Shown here: piece after piece, positions 28,194-35,542 of the stretch | Numbering within the stretch: position 1 is the stretch's first letter | Layout: the number at the start of each line of letters is the position of its first letter | Translations under genes and position numbers: made by a program | Assembly (NCBI RefSeq): GCF_022340925.1 | Contig: NZ_JAJDNA010000054.1 | Span: 1-48,496 of the forward strand | Direction of reading: 5' to 3' | Source: Thiocapsa sp. | GTDB taxonomy: Bacteria > Pseudomonadota > Gammaproteobacteria > Chromatiales > Chromatiaceae | Length of the DNA stretch: 48,496 bases | Notes under the pieces: model-generated | The model's input: only the letters and a program-made list of their open reading frames with translations | The model's database searches: none | What the model was told of the DNA's origin: nothing

Positions 28194-28640
28194 TTACTTG
28201 TAGGCCCCCACGCCGCAGAAGAAGCCCTCGTCGTTGGTCAGGATGTAGCTTGTTTTTGGCCGGACCTCTTCCGTGCCCGGATAGGGCCAGTTGTAGTCGA
28301 CCCAGCCCTCGCCGGACTCCTTGGCCACGGCGACCATGTTCTTGAAGAGCTCATCGCCGTACTTGTTGAAATCCAGCAGATTCTTTCCGACCAGCTCGGG
28401 CTTGAGCGCATGCGAGAGCATGACGCCGTCGAGGTCCATGCAGAAGACATACAGGTCGCGGTCCTGGAACTCCCCGTCGCTGGCTGCGAAGGCCGCGAAG
28501 GCCTGCTCGCTCCCGATCTCGTTCACCGCCGCCTGGGCCTTTTGAGACATGGCCTTTGCCTCGTCCGGGGTCGCCATGTCCGCGGCGGCCGCGTTGCCCA
28601 TCAGGGCCATGACAGCGCTAGCAAGGAGCAGTTTGCGCAT
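28194..28640 (-). CDS. Periplasmic Cache-domain protein
   Basis: This 148-residue protein has a signal peptide (residues 1-20) and a single Cache-type domain: helix with EAKAMSQKAQAAVNEIG, then FAASDGEFQDRDLYVFCMDL, DGVMLSHALKPELVGKNLLD, GEGWVDYNWPYPGTEE and a final SYILTNDEGFFCGVGAY. Cache domains bind small ligands such as organic acids, usually as sensor parts of chemoreceptors or kinases. Here the domain is free in the periplasm, so it may bind a ligand for a partner. The frame is open upstream, but ATG 28640 has GGAGAGA and gives a proper signal peptide. An NtrC-type palindrome lies 127 bases upstream. Confidence 0.85.
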   Translation of the reverse strand: MRKLLLASAVMALMGNAAAADMATPDEAKAMSQKAQAAVNEIGSEQAFAAFAASDGEFQDRDLYVFCMDLDGVMLSHALKPELVGKNLLDFNKYGDELFKNMVAVAKESGEGWVDYNWPYPGTEEVRPKTSYILTNDEGFFCGVGAYK

Positions 28641-28766
28641 ACTCTCTTCTCTCCGGCATGTTGTGTGGTCTTGGGGAGGCGACCATAGTACAGAAGCCGC
28701 GTCGAATCCAGCCTGCTCGATCCCAGAGCATGCAAAGCGACCGCGGCGGCCATCCTCGCCCGGAAG

Positions 28767-28783
28767 TGCACCAGTCTGGTGCA
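28767..28783. promoter_or_regulatory. Perfect NtrC-type binding site
   Basis: TGCACCAGTCTGGTGCA is a perfect palindrome of two TGCACC arms around five bases, the form of classical NtrC enhancer sites such as those at glnA. It sits about 375 bases before the -12 element of the sigma-54-type promoter of urtA and 127 bases before the divergent Cache-domain gene. NtrC sites work at a distance by looping. Confidence 0.7.
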
Positions 28784-29134
28784 TCGCAGATCGTCGTCCC
28801 CGCCGAGTCCGCCGACTCCTCTCCTCATCCACAAGCGGCAGTCGTGCGACCCTCGAACCGTGCCCCGCGCGATGTGCGGGAACGCGTTAGGGGGCCGTCG
28901 CGGCTCGACAGCCAGGAGACGCGGGAGGCATTCACACGCCCTTTCCCATGCCACGGCCAATGCTGCCAAGCTTGCGAAGCGCAACGCCCTGACGTCTAAC
29001 GATGCCGTCTCGCCGGGTCTCGCTTCTCGGCCCAAGCGACACGGGATGCTTGAACGGCTTCAATCGATTGCAGCGTCGCCAAGCGCTCGGCGTGAGGTGC
29101 GGCCCAATCCCGGCGGTGAGGCGCCGGATCGGAC

Positions 29135-29151
29135 TTGGCTCGGTTTCTGCT
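29135..29151 (+). promoter_or_regulatory. Sigma-54 (RpoN)-type promoter of urtA
   Basis: TTGGCTCGGTTTCTGCT fits the -24/-12 consensus, with GG at 29137-29138 and GC at 29149-29150 separated by the required ten bases. The predicted transcript starts near 29162, 66 bases before the urtA ATG. Confidence 0.7.
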
Positions 29152-29227
29152 GAGGGTTTTCGCCGGATGTCTCATTCTGCCGCTTCCCTACCTCATCCGC
29201 ATCGATCATCGATAGGAGATCCATCGC

Positions 29228-30529
29228 ATGTCTAGACGCGACCCGATCAAACCGATCCTGCTCTGCGCTGGTTTGGCGCTCGGCGTGACGTCCGGATTGG
29301 TGGCGCACGCCGAAGACGAGACCATCAAGGTCGGGGTCCTGCATTCCCTCTCGGGCACCATGGCCATCAGCGAGACGACGCTCAAAGACACCGTCCTGAT
29401 GCTGGTGGAGGAGCAGAACAAGAAGGGCGGTCTGCTCGGTAAGCAGCTGGAGGCGGTCGTCGTCGACCCTGCCTCGGACTGGCCGCTGTTCGCCGAGAAG
29501 GCGCGGGAGCTGCTGACCAAGGACAAGGTCGCCGCCGTCTTCGGCTGCTGGACCTCGGTGTCGCGCAAGTCGGTGCTGCCGGTCTTCGAAGAGCTGAACG
29601 GCCTGCTCTTCTACCCCGTGCAGTACGAGGGCGAGGAGTCCTCGAAGAACGTCTTCTATACCGGCGCCGCGCCTAATCAGCAAGCGATCCCGGCGGTCGA
29701 TTATCTGCGGGACGAGCTTGGCGTGGAGCGTTGGGTCCTCGCCGGCACCGACTATGTCTATCCGCGCACCACCAACAAGATCCTGGAGGCCTACCTGAAA
29801 CAGAACGGGGTCGCCGAGGAGGACATCATGATCGACTACACGCCCTTCGGTCACTCGGACTGGCAGTCGATCGTCGCCCGTATCAAGCGTTTCGGCTCCG
29901 AGGGCAAAAAGACCGCCGTGGTCTCGACCATCAACGGCGACGCCAACGTCCCATTTTATAAGGAGCTGGGCAATCAGGGCATCTCGGCCGATGAGATTCC
30001 CGTCGTTGCCTTCTCGGTCGGCGAGGAAGAGCTATCGGGCATCGACACCAAGCCGCTGGTGGGACACCTCGCGGCCTGGAACTACTTCATGAGCGTGGAT
30101 GACCCGGCCAACGCTGCCTTCATCGAGACCTGGCACGGGTTCACCAAGGACGACAAGCGTGTGACCAACGACCCCATGGAGGCCCATAAGATCGGCTTCG
30201 ATCTCTGGGTCCAAGCCGTGGAGAAGGCCGGAACCACGGACACCGACGCGGTGGAGGCCGCGATCATCGGTCTGGAGACCCCCAACCTCACAGGGGGTAC
30301 TGCCAAGATGCTCCCCAACCACCACATCACCAAGCCCGTCCTGATCGGTGAGATCCAGGGGGATGGCCAGTTCGCGGTCGTATGGCAGACCGATGCGGAG
30401 GTGCCCGGCGATGCCTGGTCCGACTATCTTGAAGGCTCCAAGGACCTGATCGCCGATTGGACACCGCCGATCAAGTGCGGGAACTTCAACACCAAGACCC
30501 AGACCTGTCTCGGCAGTCAGACCCCTTAA
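29228..30529 (+). CDS. urtA: Urea ABC transporter substrate-binding protein
   Basis: The 433-residue protein has a signal peptide (residues 1-28) and the UrtA pattern: IKVGVLHSLSGTMAISETTL, VEEQNKKGGLLGKQLE, AVFGCWTSVSRKSVLPVFEE, GLLFYPVQYEGEESS, FYTGAAPNQQAIPAVDYL and a C-terminal pair of cysteines in CGNFNTKTQTCLG. It captures urea (or short amides) in the periplasm for the urtBCDE permease and ATPases. GGAG stands before the ATG. It is first in the urt operon and followed by a hairpin that may set its higher expression. Confidence 0.96.
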   Translation: MSRRDPIKPILLCAGLALGVTSGLVAHAEDETIKVGVLHSLSGTMAISETTLKDTVLMLVEEQNKKGGLLGKQLEAVVVDPASDWPLFAEKARELLTKDKVAAVFGCWTSVSRKSVLPVFEELNGLLFYPVQYEGEESSKNVFYTGAAPNQQAIPAVDYLRDELGVERWVLAGTDYVYPRTTNKILEAYLKQNGVAEEDIMIDYTPFGHSDWQSIVARIKRFGSEGKKTAVVSTINGDANVPFYKELGNQGISADEIPVVAFSVGEEELSGIDTKPLVGHLAAWNYFMSVDDPANAAFIETWHGFTKDDKRVTNDPMEAHKIGFDLWVQAVEKAGTTDTDAVEAAIIGLETPNLTGGTAKMLPNHHITKPVLIGEIQGDGQFAVVWQTDAEVPGDAWSDYLEGSKDLIADWTPPIKCGNFNTKTQTCLGSQTP

Positions 30530-30538
30530 GCTACCAGG

Positions 30539-30571
30539 GGTGGGGTCCGTGACTCGCTCATGGGCCCCACC
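30539..30571 (+). terminator. Intercistronic hairpin between urtA and urtB
   Basis: GGTGGGGTCC (30539-30548) pairs with GGGCCCCACC (30562-30571) with one G-U pair and a 13-base loop. Without a T run it is probably an mRNA-stabilising or partial-termination structure after the binding-protein gene. Confidence 0.5.
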
Positions 30572-30753
30572 GGGCAGTGTCTGGATTCGGGATCACGGCA
30601 GCCGCGCGTCTTGTATGCCCGTCACAGATGGATGTTCCGCGGCGACGCACGCCTCTCGCACCTGATCGCGGCGTGGCGACTCCCTGCAATAGAGACGGCT
30701 ATTCCTCGTCGTCGCGCCTTGCTGACCGAAAAACCCTTAAGCGGCGGGTATCG

Positions 30754-32391
30754 ATGCCAATGAGTCCGACACGCACCCAGCGACGCGCGCCGTCCCCGTC
30801 CTGGCACGGCCTCCTCTGGGGTCTTGTCCTGTTGGCGCTGATCCCCCTCAACAGCCTCGCCGATGCGCTCGACGCCGCGCTGATCGACCTCAGCGACCGC
30901 TCGTTCGAGGTCAAGCAAGCGGCGGTCGAGGTGATCGCGGTCAGCGGCGACCCACGCGCATTGAAGGTTCTGGAGGCGCTCCTCGACGGCGACCTCTATG
31001 CCCGCACCTCGGATCGACGGCCGGTTTTGGCCGCGGCCAGTCCGGCCGGTTTCCGGCTCAGGGACGCGCTCGAGGGTACCGACCTCGGTGAGGCCGATCG
31101 CCGGGACATCCGGAAGATCACCATCAATAACCGCATGCGCACTCAACTGCGCTCGGCGATCGCCGCCTTGACCCTCGCGAGCCCGGATGCGGTGCTGCGT
31201 CTGAGCGCCGCGCGGGAGTTGCTGGGCGATCCCGATCCCCTCGTGGTCGAGGCGATTCGCGCGCAGTTCGAGCGCGAAGAAGACAAACAGGTCCGCGACT
31301 CCCTCGCGTTGGCGCTGGCCCTGGCCAGCCTCCGGGATGAGGACCCCGAGGCTCGCCTCTCCGGAGTCTCCGCCCTCGCGGGGAGCCTCGATCCGTCCGC
31401 ACGCAATGCCCTGACGCGTCTCCTCGGCGAGGAGACCGACCCGCATGTGCGCGCCGGCGCGCAACGCGTCCTCGCCGGGATCGAGCAGAAGCTCAAGCTC
31501 AACGCGGCGGCTGAGACCCTCTTCTTCGGCCTGAGCCTGGGCTCGGTCCTGGTGCTTGCGGCCATCGGTTTGGCGATCACCTTCGGCGTGATGGGGGTCA
31601 TCAACATGGCCCATGGCGAGTTGATCATGATCGGCGCCTACAGCACGTATTTGGTGCAGCAGGCGATGCCGGGACTGATCGATTATTCGCTCTTCGTGGC
31701 CATCCCGGCGGCTTTCCTGATTGCGGGGCTCCTCGGCGTGCTGATCGAGCGCACCGTGATCCGTTTCCTCTACGGACGGCCGCTCGAGACCCTGCTCGCG
31801 ACCTTCGGCATCAGCCTCATCCTCCAGCAGCTGGTGCGGACCACGATCTCGGCTCAGAATGTCGCCGTGCAGAACCCGTCCTGGATGAGCGGCGCCCTTC
31901 AGATCAATCCGGCGCTCGCCCTGACCTACAGCCGGCTCTACATCCTGGTGTTCGCCCTCCTGGTCTTCCTGGCGCTGCTCCTCATCCTCAAGCGCACGGC
32001 CCTGGGTCTGCAGGTCCGGGCCGTCTCGCAGAACCGATCGATGGCACGGGCGCTCGGCGTGCGCTCGGCGCGGGTCGATGCCTTGACCTTCGGCCTGGGT
32101 GCCGGGGTCGCCGGTGTGGCTGGCGTGGCCCTGTCTCAGTTGACCAATGTCGGCCCCAACATGGGGCAGGCCTACATCATCGACTCCTTCATGGTCGTGG
32201 TCTTCGGTGGTGTGGGCAACCTCTGGGGTACATTGGTCGCCGGCCTCACCCTGGGGGTCGCGAACAAGCTGATGGAGCCCTGGGCCGGCGCGGTCCTTGC
32301 CAAGATCCTGGTGCTGGTCTTCATCATCCTCTTTATCCAGAAGCGGCCGCGCGGCCTCTTCCCGCAGCGTGGCCGCGCGGCCGATGGATAG
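30754..32391 (+). CDS. urtB: Urea ABC transporter permease UrtB
   Basis: The 545-residue protein joins an exported N-terminal region (signal-like helix at residues 20-37, then HEAT-like ~200 residues) to a LivH-type permease domain from about residue 260. This is usual for UrtB. Permease marks are AIGLAITFGVMGVINMAHGEL, FGISLILQQLVRTTIS, SRSMARALGVRSARVDALTFG-like and FGGVGNLWGTLVAG segments. The ATG at 30754 is followed at once by another (30760); the ribosome site is weak. It pairs with UrtC to form the membrane channel. Confidence 0.94.
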   Translation: MPMSPTRTQRRAPSPSWHGLLWGLVLLALIPLNSLADALDAALIDLSDRSFEVKQAAVEVIAVSGDPRALKVLEALLDGDLYARTSDRRPVLAAASPAGFRLRDALEGTDLGEADRRDIRKITINNRMRTQLRSAIAALTLASPDAVLRLSAARELLGDPDPLVVEAIRAQFEREEDKQVRDSLALALALASLRDEDPEARLSGVSALAGSLDPSARNALTRLLGEETDPHVRAGAQRVLAGIEQKLKLNAAAETLFFGLSLGSVLVLAAIGLAITFGVMGVINMAHGELIMIGAYSTYLVQQAMPGLIDYSLFVAIPAAFLIAGLLGVLIERTVIRFLYGRPLETLLATFGISLILQQLVRTTISAQNVAVQNPSWMSGALQINPALALTYSRLYILVFALLVFLALLLILKRTALGLQVRAVSQNRSMARALGVRSARVDALTFGLGAGVAGVAGVALSQLTNVGPNMGQAYIIDSFMVVVFGGVGNLWGTLVAGLTLGVANKLMEPWAGAVLAKILVLVFIILFIQKRPRGLFPQRGRAADG

Positions 32392-32523
32392 GTCCATGAG
32401 CCCGCCGACGGACCGCGGGCGTCGGGTCATGGCGCGCGACGGCGCCGGTGTGGATTGCGCGCCTTGCGCCGGCCCGTCTGACCCGGGCGGCGAGCAGTGC
32501 TGATGAGATCCGGAGAGACGAGA

Positions 32524-33654
32524 ATGGGTTTGGTCAGGGTCACGCGGGATGACAAAGGTGGGCAGGCGATGCTGGCCATCCTGATGATCGTGGCGGTGGT
32601 GGTGCCGCTCCTGAATCTCGCGGTGCCCGCGTCCAGCCCGTGGCACGTCTCCACCTACACGGTCACCCTGCTCGGAAAGTATCTGACCTACGCGCTGCTT
32701 GCGGTTGCGGTCGATCTCGTATGGGGCTATCTCGGCATCCTGAGCCTTGGCCATGCCGCCTTCTTCGGGCTTGGCGGCTATGCGATGGGCATGTATCTGA
32801 TGCGTCAGATCGGCGACCGCGGGGTCTATGGACATCCCGTGCTTCCGGACTTCATGGTCTTCCTGAACTGGCAGGAGCTGCCTTGGTTCTGGCACGGCTT
32901 CGACCTTTTCTGGTTCGCCGCGCTGATGGCGATTCTGGTCCCCGGGGCGCTCGCCTTCGTGTTCGGCTATCTCGCCTTCCGCTCGCGGGTGACCGGGGTC
33001 TATCTCTCGATCATGACCCAGGCGTTGACCTATGCGCTGATGCTCGCCTTTTTCCGCAACGAGATGGGTTTTGGCGGCAACAACGGCCTGACCGACTTCA
33101 AGGACATGCTGGGCTTCGATCTCACGAGCGACGCGACCCGAGTGGGGCTTTTCCTGGCCTCGGCGCTCGCCTTGGCGCTGGGTTATCTGGCCTGCCGCTT
33201 CATCGTCACCTCGCGGCTCGGGCGGGTCGCGGTCGCGATCCGGGACGCGGAGGCCCGCACCCGCTTCCTCGGCTATCGCGTCGATCGGGTCAAGCTCGCG
33301 CTCTTCACCTTCTCGGCCATGCTGGCGGGCGTGGCCGGTGCCCTTTACGTTCCCCAGGTCGGGATCATCAATCCGGGGGAGCTCTCGCCGCTTAACTCCA
33401 TCGAGCTGGTGATCTGGGTAGCCGTCGGCGGGCGGGCGACGCTGTACGGTGCGGTGATCGGCGCGATCCTGGTGAACTATGGGAAGACCTACTTCACGGG
33501 CGCCTTCCCGGAGGCCTGGCTCTTTGCCCTGGGTGCGCTGTTCGTGGTGGTGACCCTCTTCCTGCCCAGGGGGATCGCCGGTGTGGTCGGCATGCTGCGG
33601 ACATGGCGGCGGCCGCGATCATCGAACGGCTCGCAACCGGAGGCCCGGGGATGA
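32524..33654 (+). CDS. urtC: Urea ABC transporter permease UrtC
   Basis: This 376-residue LivM-type permease has about ten membrane helices. Key segments are VDLVWGYLGILSLGHAAFFG, GYLAFRSRVTGVYLSIMTQA, FRNEMGFGGNNGLTDFK and the EAA-like loop RDAEARTRFLGYRVDRVKLA. The ATG at 32524 has GGAGAGACGAG in front; GTG 32497 and ATG 32503 are in frame but lack a better site. The stop overlaps the urtD start by ATGA. Confidence 0.94.
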   Translation: MGLVRVTRDDKGGQAMLAILMIVAVVVPLLNLAVPASSPWHVSTYTVTLLGKYLTYALLAVAVDLVWGYLGILSLGHAAFFGLGGYAMGMYLMRQIGDRGVYGHPVLPDFMVFLNWQELPWFWHGFDLFWFAALMAILVPGALAFVFGYLAFRSRVTGVYLSIMTQALTYALMLAFFRNEMGFGGNNGLTDFKDMLGFDLTSDATRVGLFLASALALALGYLACRFIVTSRLGRVAVAIRDAEARTRFLGYRVDRVKLALFTFSAMLAGVAGALYVPQVGIINPGELSPLNSIELVIWVAVGGRATLYGAVIGAILVNYGKTYFTGAFPEAWLFALGALFVVVTLFLPRGIAGVVGMLRTWRRPRSSNGSQPEARG

Positions 33655-34481
33655 AAGCGGTCGGGCAATTGCGTGAGTCCATGCGCAAGGATCGCCAGTG
33701 GAGCTTCATGTATTCCCTGCTGGATGTCGAGCTCGACCTCAGTCTGGGTGTCATCCTGTATCTGGAAGGTGTCAGCGTCAGCTTCGACGGCTTCAAGGCG
33801 ATCGACAACCTGAGCTTCTACGTCAACGCCGGCGAGCTCCGCTGCGTGATCGGTCCCAACGGCGCCGGCAAGACCACCATGATGGACATCATCACCGGCA
33901 AGACCCGGCCGGATACCGGCAGCGCCTATTTCGGGCGGACAATCGATCTGCTGCGCCTCTCCGAGCCCGAGATCGCTGCCTTGGGGATCGGGCGCAAGTT
34001 CCAGAAGCCGACTGTCTTCGAGCATCACAGCGTGTTCGAGAACCTGGAGCTCGCGATGGCAGGCGACAAGCGGGTGTTCCCGACCCTGTTCGCGCGCCTC
34101 ACCGGGGAGCAGCGCGACCGGATCCATGAGGTCCTCGGGATCATCGGTCTCCAAGGGCAGACCCAGCGCGCGGCCGGTGCACTCTCGCACGGGCAGAAGC
34201 AGTGGCTCGAGATCGGCATGCTGCTCATGCAGGACCCCCACCTGCTGCTGGTCGACGAGCCGGTCGCGGGCATGACACATCAGGAGATGGACCGCACGGC
34301 CGAGCTGCTGCTCTCACTCGAGGGCCGGCACTCGGTCGTGGTGGTCGAGCACGACATGGACTTCGTCCGCTCCATCGCCAAGCGTGTCACCGTGCTCCAT
34401 CAGGGCTCGGTCCTTGCGGAGGGCAGCATGGACGAGGTGCAGAACGACCCGCGGGTGGTCGAGGTCTATCTCGGGGAATGA
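33651..34481 (+). CDS. urtD: Urea ABC transporter ATP-binding protein UrtD
   Basis: The product of 276 residues has Walker A GPNGAGKTT, the LivG-type loop GRKFQKPTVFEHHSVFENLELAM, an ABC signature SHGQKQWLEIGMLLM and Walker B LLLVDEPVAGMT. The start ATG overlaps the urtC stop (ATGA) with GGAGG upstream. An in-frame ATG at 33603 would give a longer form. Its signature LSHGQ is typical of the family. UrtD and UrtE power urea import. Confidence 0.94.
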   Translation: MKAVGQLRESMRKDRQWSFMYSLLDVELDLSLGVILYLEGVSVSFDGFKAIDNLSFYVNAGELRCVIGPNGAGKTTMMDIITGKTRPDTGSAYFGRTIDLLRLSEPEIAALGIGRKFQKPTVFEHHSVFENLELAMAGDKRVFPTLFARLTGEQRDRIHEVLGIIGLQGQTQRAAGALSHGQKQWLEIGMLLMQDPHLLLVDEPVAGMTHQEMDRTAELLLSLEGRHSVVVVEHDMDFVRSIAKRVTVLHQGSVLAEGSMDEVQNDPRVVEVYLGE

Positions 34482-34596
34482 GCGCGCGGATCAGATCATC
34501 TTTTTGAACCGCCTTGAACCAGACCCCATTGGTGTCCTGAACCCGCGGGTACATGACGGGGCTTGTCTCAACTGCGGACGCGGTTCAAGGTTTAAC

Positions 34597-35292
34597 ATGC
34601 TTCAGATCACCGGACTCAATCAGTTCTACGGCGAGAGCCACACCCTCTGGGATCTGGATGTCGAGATCCCGCAGGGTCAGTGTACCTGCGTGATGGGGCG
34701 CAACGGGGTTGGCAAGACCACCCTGATGCAATGCATCATGGGTCTGCTCCCGCTGCGCTCCGGATCCCTCATCTACCGCGATCAGGAGCTGGCCCGGCTC
34801 GCGGCCGAGCGGCGTGCGCCGCTCGGGATCGGCTATGTGCCGCAGGGCCGTCAGATCTTCCCGCTCCTGACCGTGGAGGAGAACCTGCGGATCGGCCTGT
34901 CCGCGCGTCCCGACGGCTCGCGACAGATCCCGCGCTACATCTTCGAGCTCTTCCCCGTGCTGAAAGAGATGCTCGGACGCCGCGGCGGCGACCTGTCCGG
35001 CGGTCAGCAGCAGCAGCTGGCCATCGGCCGGGCACTGGTCATCGAGCCCAAGCTGTTGATTCTGGACGAGCCCACCGAAGGCATCCAGCCCAACATCGTG
35101 CACGAGATCGGCGACATCATCCGCCGCCTCATGACGGATCTCGGCCTCACCGTCATCCTGGTCGAGCAGAAGCTCCCCTTCGCCCGCCGCGTCGCCGACC
35201 GCTTCGCCATCCTCGACCGCGGACGCCTCATGGCGAGCGGGGTGATGGCGGAGCTCAACGACGAGCTGGTCAGGAGCTACTTGGCGGTCTGA
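34597..35292 (+). CDS. urtE: Urea ABC transporter ATP-binding protein UrtE
   Basis: The product of 231 residues begins MLQITGLNQFYGESHTLWDL and has Walker A GRNGVGKTT, the LivF-type loop YVPQGRQIFPLLTVEENLRI, signature LSGGQQQQLAIGRALV and Walker B LLILDEPTEGIQP. It closes the urt operon, 115 bases after urtD. No urease or amidase genes are within the window. Confidence 0.95.
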   Translation: MLQITGLNQFYGESHTLWDLDVEIPQGQCTCVMGRNGVGKTTLMQCIMGLLPLRSGSLIYRDQELARLAAERRAPLGIGYVPQGRQIFPLLTVEENLRIGLSARPDGSRQIPRYIFELFPVLKEMLGRRGGDLSGGQQQQLAIGRALVIEPKLLILDEPTEGIQPNIVHEIGDIIRRLMTDLGLTVILVEQKLPFARRVADRFAILDRGRLMASGVMAELNDELVRSYLAV

Positions 35293-35542
35293 GTCCTGTA
35301 CGACCGCATGGATGTTTCGTTTCCGCCCGCCAATCGCCGTGCTGCCGTCGCCCGCGCCCTGTGAACCGAGCCGCTGGACCCCTCTCGCTCCCCTCGCCGG
35401 CGCCTGACAGTGCCATCAACGTGCCTTGGCCGGTGCTCGGTTCCCTGCTAACCTGCCTGTCCAACCCGTCCTCAGGCGATCCAGACCGCGAAACCGGGAT
35501 GCGGGGGCGGCGAGTGGTCAGGAAGCGGGATATCGAGGGCGC

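Larger units (their letters stand above)
28641..29227. other. Long intergenic region between the Cache gene and urtA
   Basis: The 587 bases contain no gene I can support. Two regulatory elements stand out: an NtrC-type 17-bp palindrome at 28767-28783 and a sigma-54-type promoter at 29135-29151. The rest has no visible repeat or hairpin of note. Confidence 0.5.

Noticed and set aside
30622..32895. Minus-strand open frame of 757 codons
   Set aside because: Antisense to urtB and urtC, without recognisable domains; explained by GC-biased third positions of the real genes.
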